Shown: positions 45,205 to 56,104 of the stretch, piece by piece
Position numbering within the stretch: the first letter of the stretch is position 1
Layout of the letters: every line of letters starts with the position of its first letter
NCBI GenBank assembly: GCA_034231615.1
Contig: CM067311.1
Span: forward strand, 23,691,967 to 23,755,966
Direction: 5' to 3'
DNA from: Meghimatium bilineatum
Lineage: Eukaryota > Mollusca > Gastropoda > Stylommatophora > Philomycidae
Length of the DNA: 64,000 bases
Translations under genes and position numbers: made by a program
The notes under the pieces: model-generated
What the model was told of the DNA's origin: nothing
The model's database searches: none
What the model saw: the letters and a program-made list of their open reading frames with translations, nothing else

Positions 45205-45425
45205 TTTTACTTTTGCCTTGTGTTACTACAGCCCTAGAATTCCATTTTTCGGGTATGTACCAACACCGAAGTTTTATCTATAAAAGAGAATTCCTGCGGG
45301 AGTTTAAAATCAAATGTTAAAATATGTGATGCTGCCATATTATTCACTCTGCCATCATCATCATTAAGGGCCGTCTCCACAAAGAAGGTTGGCTTCAACG
45401 GACATTCAACAACTGATGTTTCGTG
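45205..45425. repeat. Duplicated segment, copy 2 (partner 42411-42645)
   Basis: About 90% identical to copy 1, with small indels. It is followed by a longer remnant of the LINE-1T 3' end. Confidence 0.85.
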
Positions 45426-45565
45426 GTGGTTTCGGTGGTACACTATGCTAGATTGTATACAACCTGTCCATCTCGTAATGTTTCTTTTCCACTTGTATTT
45501 CTGCCTATCTCTCGCTCGACTCCCCTTGACTTTATCCTCAAGAAGTGTTACAATAGATATCATGT
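45345..45565 (-). mobile_element. LINE-1T family 3' fragment
   Basis: Minus strand reads 'MISIVTLLEDKVKGSRARDR' and 'QKYKWKRNITRWTG', ending at the CAT-repeat tail. Diverged from 32061-32649. Confidence 0.78.
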
Positions 45566-46279
45566 ATAAAGATGCATTCTATCTATCTATTGTCTTTCCA
45601 TAAATGCCGTCAATCGTTGTGGGGAGTTGAAGTATTCAGACGTTGGCTTTCTTTGTTGTCTCTGCTATGGTTAGGCCGTGGTTCTTAACAATCTCTCTGA
45701 TCGAGTCTTCCCATCTTGTTCTTGATCTTCCGCTTGCCTTGTAGCTGTCCATTCTGATATTGTACGCCTGGATGGCTGGTTGTGATGGTTCCATTGGCAT
45801 AAGGTGTCCAAAACAGTTGATCAGCTGTCTTTCTATATATTATTTGCATGTTATAGTCTTCACTATCTTTCTGATGTCTTCATTTATCATTCGGTCTCTT
45901 CAGGTGACGTTTATAGCATTTCTCACGCATTTCATCTCGCATGTTGTAATCTTTCTCATGAGTGCTTTTGTCAGAGGTCATATCTGGCACTGGTAACACA
46001 ACGTTGGAATAAAGATGGTGTTTATTATTTGTCGTTTGGTCGCCATCGCTGGGTTTTTAAGTAACGGTGAAAGCTGGTATGTTACAGCGTTTGCTTTTTG
46101 GCATCTCATCTCAATTTCTCTATCAATTTTGCGGTCTTCTGTAAAAAAAACATTTCCTTTGATATTTAAATTCTGATGTCTGTTTTAGTTTTGTCTCGTT
46201 AAAATACAGATTTAGCTGTTCTTTTGCTCCGCATATTTTCCTAGTTTCTGTTTTTGGTATGTTTAATCTCATACTGATT

Positions 46280-46318
46280 CTTCTTTGCTCCCCTTTCGGG
46301 CCCCGGCAACACACGGGC
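46280..46318 (-). mobile_element. SINE-X 5' end, internally deleted
   Basis: 'tttgctcccctttcgggccc' and 'cggcaacacacgggcg' are the first ~37 bp of SINE-X. It joins directly to 'gattcttc', as if the body were deleted between head and GAA tail. Confidence 0.6.
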
Positions 46319-46746
46319 GAACGTGTAGTGTATTTGTGTATCGCTGTAGTCCGTCTTCAGATTTATGTATTAGACCTTGATCATCTGTGACGAGTAGATC
46401 GTTCAGAGAGTTACATAGGTCTCTTGATGTTTCTGAGATGGATTCGTTTTTTGTTTCTGCCTCTTTCGCAATCTTGTCCATCTATGTAACAAACAGCCGT
46501 GGTGATAGTCTCTGTCTTACTCCAGTTGTTGTTTCGAATGGTTCTAACAGTCCAACGTTTGTTTTTAGTATACTTTGTGAGTTATTATATAGTGCTGTTG
46601 TGTTGTCTAGTAGTTGCCAATGTATTCCGTAATCTTCAAGTATCTGCCACACTTTGTCACTATCAACTCTGTCAAAGGCCTTCTCTTGATCTACAAAGGT
46701 GATGTTGGTCATATTCAATTGTCTTGTCGTTTAATTGTCTCAGCAC

Positions 46747-46833
46747 TGAGGAGCTTTCAAATACAGCAGCATTTATTAAGAAAACAGGACTTGCTGTGTA
46801 GACATGTCAAACTCCGAGCGAGAAGAAGAAGAA
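46747..46833 (+). mobile_element. 87-bp RNase H LINE tail nested in the RT copy
   Basis: Flanked by 'gtctcagcac' at 46737-46746 and 46834-46843. Encodes the last residues 'AAFIKKTGLAV' and ends in a GAA tail. Same family as 47704-48027. Confidence 0.9.
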
Positions 46834-46934
46834 GTCTCAGCACAAAGTGAACCCTACCCCTTTTCTGAATCCAAACTGGGTCTTGCTTAGCTATGGTTCT
46901 ATTATTGATATAATTTTTTGTTCTATCACTTTGC

Positions 46935-47240
46935 ATATATATTTACTGCAATTTTAATACCGCATATAAACACCCCCCCCCCCCTCACCAAAAAAAAAAG
47001 AATTAGAAAATAAAATTTTATATCATACATTTCATTCATATATATGTTATCTTTTCACGACATTCCAATTATAATCATATATTAACTCACTCTACCACCG
47101 ATGTGGAAAAAAACAGTATATAGAACATAAATAAGATATATACTTTTTTCCATCAAAACATTTCAAAGTAATCTAAAATTATGTCATACATTGCAAATCC
47201 TAAATACAATTTGTAAATATCATAGTAACAACACTGACAT
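46935..47240. other. AT-rich spacer
   Basis: C and A homopolymers at about 46973-47000. Nothing else. Confidence 0.5.
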
Positions 47241-47304
47241 ATGATGAAGGAGAGAAATTATGCAATAAGAAAACTCAAAATTTCTAGGTGGACATTCGTA
47301 AGCC

Positions 47305-47640
47305 CTGTCATCATCATCACCATTGTCGCCGTCATAATCATCATTATCATCACCATTGTTGTTGTCGTTATCAGCATTATCATTAACATTTTCGCCGTCA
47401 TCATCATCCTCATCATCACCATTGTCGTTGTCATAATCATCATCATCATCACCATCATCATCCTCATCATCACCATTATCGTTGTCATAATCATCATCAT
47501 CATCATCACCATCATCATCCTCATCATCACCATTATCGTTGTCATAATCATCATCATCATCATCACCATTGTTGTTGTCGTTATCAGCATTATCATTAAC
47601 ATTGTCGTCGTCGTTAACAACTTAATTATCATCATCATTT
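47305..47640. repeat. Imperfect (ATC/GTC)n trinucleotide region
   Basis: Runs of 'atcatcatc' with interspersed 'accattgtcgttgtcataat' as a ~60-bp higher unit. Long open frames (182 and 126 codons) are composed of Ile/Val or Met/Thr repeats and are artefacts. Confidence 0.92.
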
Positions 47641-47703
47641 ATCATTACAATCAGTATCAATATTGCAATAATAATTATCTTCATCACCATTACTATAAAG
47701 ATA

Positions 47704-48027
47704 GACAATTACCACTATCTCGACAGAGCAGTGCAGGTTATCTTCCGCCTCAGGACAGGCCACAACAGATTAAACAGCCACTTAAATAGGTTAAGATTGG
47801 TCCCATCACCACTGTGCCCTTGTGGGCAGGCAGAACAGACCGCTGAACATATCCTGCAAGACTGCAATACACTAAACCAGTTCAGGGAAGAACACAGGCT
47901 CACAGAGATGGATATCCACAGAAAGATGTATTGGAGCACTGAGGAACTTTCAAATACAGCAGCATTTATTAAGAAAACAGGACTTGCTGTGTAGACACGT
48001 CAAACTGTGAACGAGAAGAAGAAGAAG
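47704..48027 (+). mobile_element. RNase H LINE 3' insertion with 12-bp TSD
   Basis: Flanked by 'actataaagata' at 47692-47703 and 48028-48039. Frame 47731-47994 reads 'VIFRLRTGHNRLNSHLNRL', 'CPCGQAEQTAEHILQDCNTL' and 'NTAAFIKKTGLAV', then a GAA tail. Recent, with no internal break. Confidence 0.93.
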
Positions 48028-48039
48028 ACTATAAAGATA

Positions 48040-48315
48040 ATCTGTCGCTGGGCCTGAAAGGAGAGCACAGAGTAATAACAATTTTAAATGCCATGCAAGT
48101 CGTTACAGGCGACTAAGCAGGTTTTATGAGAGACAATGACTGTCCCATCTTATTGAGGGTCAAAGTAGCCCATAGGCCATGCTGAAGTCGGTTTTGTCAG
48201 ACCGAAAGACGCATATATTGCAGCTTAGCTTAAAAAAATGACACAATACTTTCCGTTGTATTTAACTACATTTTGCTATTCTGCAGGATTTTCAGAACGA
48301 ACCAAAAAAAAATTA
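48040..48315 (+). mobile_element. SINE-X copy, diverged
   Basis: 'ctgaaaggagagcacagagt', 'gttacaggcgactaagcagg', 'gccatgctgaagtcgg' and 'ttctgcaggattttcagaac'. Starts just after the TSD of the preceding LINE insertion. Confidence 0.8.
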
Positions 48316-48324
48316 TTATTCTCA

Positions 48325-48500
48325 ACACTTAAAGAAGAAATGCTCAAATCAAATTATAACAGCGCAACATAAACACAAGATGACTATCAAATTATGAACA
48401 GACCAGAATAAATTGCAATCTCACGCATTAGAACTGGAAAGATCTATCTACGCAATAAATGTACAAAATATGTAGTATTGGAAAAACAGCCATGTATAAT
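48325..48500 (+). mobile_element. RNase H LINE remnant
   Basis: Reads 'TQDDYQIMNRPE', a stop, then 'RIRTGKIYLRNKCTKYVV', equivalent to 'TQDDYHIMNRPEQVIILRLR' in the 44-kb copy. A further scrap at 49285-49325 reads 'LYELQKTVKIFS'. Confidence 0.7.
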
Positions 48501-48734
48501 AATAGTAATAAAACACATAGTCCGTCAGGGTCGTAGGGTTGTCACACTGAGACATTTGGTGCAGAAAGATATCCACGCATCTCTATCCTGTACCATTCTA
48601 ATGTGTTTGGAAATTTCACATTCGTGATACTATCCATCCATGCCTTCTTCTGTTCACACGTCTTCTTCCACCCTTCACCGTACCTTGAATAACATCTCTT
48701 GTTATCGTGGAAAATCTCATCACGTGCAAACACC

Positions 48735-49147
48735 GGAGTTTACTAAGTTTCACGATTCTTAACAGTGGTTTCCGTTCGCCCGTTAATACATTATTTTTAT
48801 CTTAACAATGGTTTCCGTTCGCCCGTTAATACATTATTTCTATCTTAACAGTGGTTTCCGTTCGCCCGTTAATACATTATTTTTATCTTAACAGTGGTTT
48901 CCGTTCGCCCGTTAATACATTATTTTTATCTTAACAATGGTTTCCGTTCGCCCGTTAATACATTATTTTTATCTTAACAGTGGTTTCCGTTCGCCCGTTA
49001 ATACATTATTTCTATCTTAACAGTGGTTTCCGTTCGCCCGTTAATACATTATTTCTATCTTAACAGTGGTTTCCGTTCGCCCGTTAACACATTATTTTTC
49101 TCTTAACAGTGGTTTCCGTTCGCCCGTTAATACATTATTTCTATCGC
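48735..49147. repeat. 43-bp minisatellite, about 9 copies
   Basis: Unit 'ttaacagtggtttccgttcg' plus 'cccgttaatacattatttctatc'. A few single-base variants. Confidence 0.96.
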
Positions 49148-49559
49148 GCACAAACACATTGGACTTGTGTTTTGGGTAACATACCAAAACACGCCTATGA
49201 CCATGTGTCTGAGTAAGAATGCTCTGAATATGAGGTGCTGATACAAAGATATTGACCCATAGAAATTGCGCTTTAAATCCCAATAATCCCCTGTATGAGC
49301 TGCAAAAGACGGTGAAGATTTTTTCAGGGACAACATCACAGATAAAGACAAATTTTAAACGTACGAAAGATGAAACATCAGTTTACACAACCATTTCTGA
49401 TGTCTTGCACGTCTCACTTCAGTATTCATCATATACCATCTCTAACACTAAGAATTGGAGTCTCAACAAACCGTCAGTGGTCGCTTTGAATTTCCATAAA
49501 TTTACGTTCTCACAATCTTCCTTCATTCGACACGGTAACGATATAAGACCTTTTGGCTA

Positions 49560-49715
49560 ATTTCAAAATAGAAGCTAAAATGACTCATTTATTATTTTTG
49601 TGTGGATTTCATTGGTCAATACTAGTATACTTTTGTATCGAAAGCCAATGGAACTAATGGGGAAAATAAATAGGTCATTTTAGAAGGCTGTTTTCCCATT
49701 ATTCGATAGGACTTT
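49560..49715. mobile_element. Foldback family copy
   Basis: 'ggatttcattggtcaatact' and 'gccaatggaactaatgggga', then 'aggtcattttagaaggctgt'. Same family as 37425 and 62445. Confidence 0.68.
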
Positions 49716-49719
49716 TATA

Positions 49720-50790
49720 ATCACAACGATCACGCGTCAATTATGTGCACGCTCTATTATTACGTAAACTTGAATGTCTCCTTTGTTGATCACGTGACAA
49801 ACGTTACAATATGAAAGATATTTTTATGATATTAATACATTCATTATAACAGAATTATTATAATATGAGAAGTATGGATGAAAGTTTCCCTTGACACCGG
49901 ATTTCCTATTAAGACCCGGTCGCTAGCGCGTGTTGTTAGTCTTGTGACACAGGGATGTCAATCAAGTACATTCTCAGAGATCACATGGCCATGAATCATC
50001 CAAATATAGGCCACGCATAGCAATATATAATGTTGGAAATAATAGCTGGCAGTCACGCGGTTACAGGATTGGATTGCATTTTATTGAATTGTTTCTTCCT
50101 TTTTTTAAATTTTAAATAACATCTACGTGTTATTTAGTTATAAAATCCTATATCACGATGCGTTGTTATGACTTGGTTTTGTGATGTGAAAAATAGATCA
50201 GGTTAAAAGTAAATAAAAGACCAAGGAAAAGTTACATGAAAAGCCGGGTGTTTTGTTTGTTTTGATCCCCATGTATTACACGCGATGAATGATTCCCCCC
50301 CCCCCCAACACATGCAGTTTGGGGGGGTGGGGGAGGGGGTGGCGGAGGTGTTCCAAAGAGTAATTGAATATCCAGAACACTCTAACCCTCAATGACATTC
50401 AATTATTTGAGAAGAAACTTCCTACTCAAAGGGGATCTAAGAGCAAGGTGTAATAACATCTTCAAAACGAGTCTGTTAATGCCATCTTACAGACAAGAGA
50501 CGTTTTATGAGTTCCGGGTCTGAATTTCTTTCTGAAAAAGTTTAGTACGCAGAGCATTCCTTTTTACCAGGTACATGTAATAATCATGTGTCAATGTATG
50601 TACATAACAAGAAGTATGGAATTTCGCGCGTGTTAGGATTCTATAAGGGAAGGTGACTAGCAGTGGTGTTGCGTCAATGCAATAGACGCCACAACGCTCC
50701 CCTATAAACAACGTAAATAGCCCACACACATTACTATTTAGACACTAAAGTTGCATTATAAAAGACTATTATTATTCCATCACTATGCTA
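49720..50790. other. Spacer with C/G homopolymers
   Basis: 50295-50350 holds a poly-C run followed by interrupted poly-G, which could form a hairpin or quadruplex. No gene or element was identified. Confidence 0.5.
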
Positions 50791-50794
50791 CCAG

Positions 50795-51180
50795 TGCCAA
50801 ACTTGGACAATGACAGCACACGACAAAAGAACAATAATGACAACAGGAATGACATGTCTACGAAGAACTATAATACTCGGAGTGTCATTAAGAGATAGAA
50901 TTAGAAACGATAATATCAGACATATAACCAAAACAATACCAGTATTGGAACACATCAAAGGACAACAGGTCACACGCTTCCAGACTACCGACAGATAGCA
51001 TGCCACAAATGGCCAAGACTCATAGACATAACGGTTATAAAGCCAGAGGCAGACTATGTAAAAGATGGATCACAGAAATCAAAGAAGCCACAGGCACATC
51101 CTTACAAACAGCGCACAAGAAGGACATCTCCAGATAACTCTTCCACCCCTAACGCCGCAAGGCAAACAAGGGCCATAGAG
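50795..51180 (+). mobile_element. LINE RT C-terminal 3' end abutting a GATA array
   Basis: Reads 'MTCLRRTIILGVSLRDRIRN' and 'DNIRHITKTIPVLEHIKG', then in another frame 'GYKARGRLCKRWITEIKEAT'. It ends '...ggcaaacaagggccatagag', followed immediately by tetranucleotide repeats. Homologs at 354-595 and 15600-15920. Confidence 0.85.
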
Positions 51181-51182
51181 TA

Positions 51183-51782
<600 letters not shown>

Positions 51783-51849
51783 TTACTATTTATTACTATA
51801 AACATTACCAAATGATACATGCTGGTTTATTTGCTATTTGACAGTTACC

Positions 51850-52168
51850 CACCCTTGAGAAACACACTAAGTATCCACCCTTGAGAAACACACTAAGTAT
51901 CCACCCTTGAGAAACACACTAAGTATCCACCCTTGAGAAACACACTAAGTATCCACCCTTGAGAAACACACTAAGTATCCACCCTTGAGAAACACACTAA
52001 GTATCCACCCTTGAGAAACACACTAAGTATCCACCCTTGAGAAACACACTAAGTATCCACCCTTGAGAAACACACTAAGTATCCACCCTTGAGAAACACA
52101 CTAAGTATCCACCCTTGAGAAACACACTAAGTATCCACCCTTGAGAAACACACTAAGTACCCGCCCTT
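51850..52168. repeat. 26-bp minisatellite, about 12 copies
   Basis: Unit 'acccttgagaaacacactaa' plus 'gtatcc'. Nearly invariant. Confidence 0.97.
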
Positions 52169-52509
52169 GAAGTTTGAAGCCAAGAATCTATGGCGTCCAA
52201 AAAAAAGTATATGATAATAGGACAAAAAAAAAACGTCACGCAGTGTTTGATGAAGCACAGGTCGGAAAACTCACTAATCTTTAAATATCTACGGCACTTT
52301 CGTACAAACTGGCTTTAGACCAACCATAGGTTTAGAGATAATGTATGATGACGCGTTTTCTGGTAATTGCAAACTGAAAACCTCTATCTGTTACACTGTG
52401 CATAGGCCATACATTATTATTTGTGTATGTGTGTGTAATTAGTTGTGTTGTGTATAACTGTTGAAATCTGGAAAAAGTAAGTTTACCAGACTTAAATATT
52501 GTTACATTT

Positions 52510-52890
52510 CTTTTGAAGACTCCTGTGCGCAATTTATCATATGAACAACGTTGTGTGTTGAAATTGCAAAGACCTATTCCGCGTTTGTCAATTAAAGAAT
52601 TTCCTAATAATAGAAATGGAAATTGTCGATCGTCCTGGTATGACATATTTCCTTGCATAACTGGCTGCGCTGACAAACTAAAAAAATATTTTTTGTATGT
52701 CTATTGTTTGGAGGCAAAGACTGAATGGTGCAAGGTCGGCAATTGTGATTTAAGAAACTCTTGTAGAAAATCAGTAAAATACCAGTCTTCAAAAGCATTT
52801 ATTGCACAATGCGGCCATTTATCTGCTGGACATGACACGAATCGAACATGTGCTATCGGCAGCTGCACGACGACAAGCAATAAAATATAA
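52510..52890 (+). pseudogene. Decayed TTF-type zinc-finger (hAT-like) fragment
   Basis: An open stretch of about 125 codons with no ATG start, preceded by an acceptor-like 'acatttcttttgaag'. It contains 'KEFPNNRNGNCRSSWYDIFP', 'CITGCADKLKKYFLYVYCLE' and 'EWCKVGNCDLRNSCRKSVKY', ending 'SSKAFIAQCGHLSAG'. The W-Y-x-x-F-P ... F-x-x-Y-C ... G-x-x-D pattern is that of the TTF-type zinc finger preceding hAT-like transposases and ZMYM1-like proteins. The usual W after FP is C and the His pair near the end is degraded. No downstream transposase is visible. An expressed exon of a domesticated gene is a less likely alternative. Confidence 0.48.
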
Positions 52891-52894
52891 TTAG

Positions 52895-53570
52895 ATTGTG
52901 TCTTCAAACAGACAATACTTGCAGCGATTCATTCAGTCGGTAATTTTCTTTAAGTAAACAGGGACTAGAATTCCGTGGACACAGAAGTACAAAATGTGTT
53001 TCTGGTGTGACCAAAACAAAACCAAAAGGGGGGGGGGGGAAGAGAACTACCTACTTATTTTAAAAAAAAGTTCACTCGGCGTCCTCACTCTCAAAGTTCA
53101 CGATACGCCGCTGGTGACTAGTTGTCGTATTTCAAAAATGGATATTAACCTTCCACAATGTGTATATTGATTTCTGCTCTCGCTTATGAAAAAATAAATG
53201 GTTTAAAAATTGCTGTAAGCAGCTTTCAGAGAGTCCTGTATAAGTAGATTTATAATATTATAGTAGAAGCCCCTTTTCAAACCTAAACGCCCATTGATTT
53301 ATGCAGACCATCAATCACACACGCACTGGCGAGATCGTGACACTTGTACAATAAAACATAAGATTTGACAAAATGTCTAATTAATAGAGAGGGTGCCGTG
53401 GATATATTATTTGGTTGATGTCATAGCATTGTCAGTCAAGATTTACACATCAGGCATCGAATTGGTAACGCCCCTGCACACACCAGGAACGGATGTTTTG
53501 TGAATACCACATGCTATTGCTTTCACAACCTCCATAACCGCCCGATCTAGACCTGTGTTGCTTAATCTTG
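52895..53570. other. Spacer, nothing recognised
   Basis: AT-rich, with a G run at about 53028-53039. No supported feature. Confidence 0.5.
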
Positions 53571-53585
53571 TTTTGCAACCTAAGA

Positions 53586-54148
53586 GAATCTTCTTCTTCT
53601 TCTTCTCGTTTGCAGTTTGACATGTCTACACAGCAAGTCCTGTTTTTTAAAAATAAATGCTGCTGTGTTTGAAAGCTCCTCAATGCTCCCATACATCTCT
53701 CTGTGGACATCCATCTCTGTGGGCCAGTGTTCTTCCCTTAACTGGTTTAGTGTACTGTGCAGTCTTGCAGGATATATTCAGTGGTCTGTGATGTCTGCCC
53801 ACAAGGGCACAGTGGTGATGGGACCAATCTTAGCCTATTTAAGTTGCTGTTTAATCTGTTGTGTCCTTTTCTGAGGCGGAAGATAATAACCTGCTCTGCT
53901 CTGTCGAGACAGTGATAATTGTCTTTTGGGTGGTCAACTTTCCTGATGGCTTATATGAGGATCTTCTTTTCTTGGTAGGTTATTTCTTGGTCTGTTGCTC
54001 CTGTGTTGCTCCATCCTTTGCCATTCTGTCTGCTTCTTCATTTCCTGGTATACCACAGTGGGATGATATCCACTGTAGTACTACCATTCTTTGGATGCTC
54101 ATTTCTCGCATGGCTTTCTTCAGGTCTGGCAGCTTATCGCTGTCAAGG
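53586..54148 (-). mobile_element. RNase H LINE insertion with 11-bp TSD
   Basis: Flanked by 'gcaacctaaga' at 53575-53585 and 54149-54159. On the minus strand it carries the late RNase H blocks, including the 'SHCGIPGNEEADRMA'-like region in broken frame, then the Cys-rich C-terminus and GAA tail. Same family as 47704-48027 but longer. Small indels break the frame. Confidence 0.9.
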
Positions 54149-54164
54149 GCAACCTAAGATAATA

Positions 54165-54765
54165 ATAAAAGGTCACTGAGTCGATGACATTGAGGAGATT
54201 TCAGATAACAGACGAGAAACATGATGGTTATTCCCAAAGTGCCTCATTGAGGTGCTTAATTCAGGCGCATGAACGCTGGAATAAGTTACACTGTGACTTT
54301 CGCAAATACATTTAGCGATTGTCGCGATTATCCTGTTGACAACGTCCATTACCTAAGCCACAGGCCGTGACAGTGGACAACAGAAGACCTTTACGAAGGG
54401 TGTTTTCAGTTAGTGACTTCACGAAGCAAGCCCCCTTGCGTACATGCGAATGCATGCAACTGACTTCTTGAAATAATAATTAATTTCAACAAAGTAATTG
54501 AATACAGTAATTAACAGTGTATAAATATATCCACATATGTACATTATAAGACAGTTTCACAAGTTTTTAACTACTAACAAAATATAGGGCATATTAGGAT
54601 TTATAATGTGCATGTCATGTTATCATGTTTTTATTTTCCGAAACAAAGTTTATACACACTCCTGTCATAAATTTTGTCATCAATCATTTAAAAATTATTT
54701 CTAAAGCATGAATATATGAAAATATTTGACAATGAATTATCTATAGGCATATCTATATAATAGCT
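54165..54765. other. AT-rich spacer
   Basis: No supported feature. Confidence 0.5.
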
Positions 54766-54769
54766 GAAC

Positions 54770-55038
54770 CCGTAGTCGTAACCTTCGATAAGTTACCATG
54801 TTGTTCCGAGATGCCGACGTTGTGCTTAAACTAGTTACGGGCACGGCGTGGGTGGGCGGAACAACAAAGAAAACTGCCGCAAGGGCCAGAGTTGTGCCCT
54901 GATGTCGACATTTGTTTCGGCGGCATTGGACTCGAAACACCAACGAGTCGAATGGCTGCTGGAACAGAGGGCGGAGCACTTATGGGAATGCCCCACATGC
55001 TGTGAGGCCAGTTTTCTAATCAAGAATCAAGAATCAAA
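54770..55038 (+). mobile_element. Dispersed repeat, partner of 10846-11110
   Basis: About 85-90% identical to 10846-11110. Ends 'HLWECPTC' in one frame, with a 'caagaatcaagaatcaa' tail. Confidence 0.75.
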
Positions 55039-55044
55039 CTGAAC

Positions 55045-55500
55045 ATATTGTTGTTATAAAAATATTATGTAAATATTAAAAATGTGAGTGGCAAAATATG
55101 AAAAAATGTGCTCTTTAATTTTCGTTTTTAGTTAATTGTATGCATAATAACAATTGTTGGTCAGCAAACTGCTATATATTGTTAATACATCCATATATAC
55201 ACATTCAAGGAAAGTTTCACAAGTCTTTAACTACTAAAAAATAATATTAGGATTTGCAATGTGCATGTTTTGTTATTATATTTTAGAGTTTGGTTGGTTT
55301 TTTTTTCAAATAAAGTGTTATACACATTCATGTCTCTGATTTGGTCTCACTTCAGGTTTCTCCTTTCTACAGTTTGTTTCTGGGTGTCAGTTAGGCATAC
55401 AGCATCAAATCAATGAGATCTTGACAGTCCTGGATACAGGACCTAGGTTCTTTGACGGACTGCAATTTCACAAGTTGGATAGCCCTATACTCCATGATGG
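55045..55500. other. AT-rich spacer
   Basis: 55185-55265 weakly repeats 54535-54610 ('agtttcacaagt', 'taactactaa'), an old local duplication. Nothing else. Confidence 0.5.
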
Positions 55501-55504
55501 GAAG

Positions 55505-55905
55505 GGGGTAATGGACAACAGGACATTGCGACATAAAAACATACATCTGTAAAGATGGTGCGACATAAAAACATACATTGTAAAGATGGTGCGACATAAA
55601 AACATACATGGTAAAGATGGTGCGACATAAAAACATACATGGTAAAGATGGTGCGACATAAAAAAATACATTGTAAAGATGGTGCGACATAAAAACATAC
55701 ATCTGTAAAGATGGTGCGACATAAAAACATACATCTGTAAAGATGGTGCGACATAAAAACATACATGGTAAAGATGGTACGACATAAAAACATACATTGT
55801 AAAGATGGTGCGACATAAAAACATACATTGTAAAGATGGTGCGACATAAAAACATACATTGTAAAGATGGTGCGACATAAAAACATACATTGTAAAGATG
55901 GTGAG
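55505..55905. repeat. 31-32-bp minisatellite, about 13 copies
   Basis: Unit 'gtaaagatggtgcgacataa' plus 'aaacatacatt', varying as 'atggt', 'attgt' or 'atctgt' at the joint. Open frames on the minus strand are repeat artefacts. Confidence 0.96.
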
Positions 55906-55969
55906 GTTTTCATTTTTTTTCAAAAAGGTCTCACTATACAGTTATATGATCTTCTAGAAATATAATGTT

Positions 55970-56035
55970 GCATGGTGGTTGGTCTGGTGGCCACTGGTGG
56001 TTGGTCTGGTGGCCACTGGTGGTTGCCACCCAACC
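55970..56035. repeat. 22-bp repeat, about 3 copies
   Basis: 'tggtggttggtctggtggcc' plus 'ac' repeated. Confidence 0.88.
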
Positions 56036-56104
56036 TTCCGTATGCTGTTAGGAGGACCTGGCCAGTCTTCGTTTCCAGCATCGGGTGGCTGGACTAAGTC
56101 CCAT

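Larger units (their letters stand above)
45590..46930 (-). mobile_element. Degenerate non-LTR RT copy
   Basis: The only reverse transcriptase core in the window, spread over several frames on the minus strand. In order: 'KTQFGFRKGVGFT' (about 46890), 'FVDQEKAFDRVDSDKVW' and 'GVRQRLSPRLFVT' (46718-46482), 'MDKIAKEAETKNESI' and 'LLVTDDQGLIHKSEDGLQ' (46481-46330, the FADD-like box altered to VTDD), 'KQTSEFKYQ', 'PTLCYQCQIWPLTKALMRKI', 'CFGHLMPMEPSQPAIQAYN' and 'GRSRTRWEDSIREIV'. It has stops and shifts throughout and two foreign inserts (46747-46833, about 46280-46318). Dead element. Confidence 0.88.

Noticed and set aside
46482-46718. Functional reverse transcriptase
   Set aside because: The catalytic FADD-like box is altered, the frame is split several times, and two foreign inserts interrupt the copy.
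47241-47789. 182-codon Ile/Val-rich frame resembling a membrane protein
   Set aside because: Composed of ATC/GTC trinucleotide repeats, then running into the LINE insertion at 47704.
55391-55923. Frames of 142-154 codons with repeated 'MFLCRTIFT' or 'YVFMSHHLY'
   Set aside because: Translations of the 31-32-bp minisatellite in three registers.
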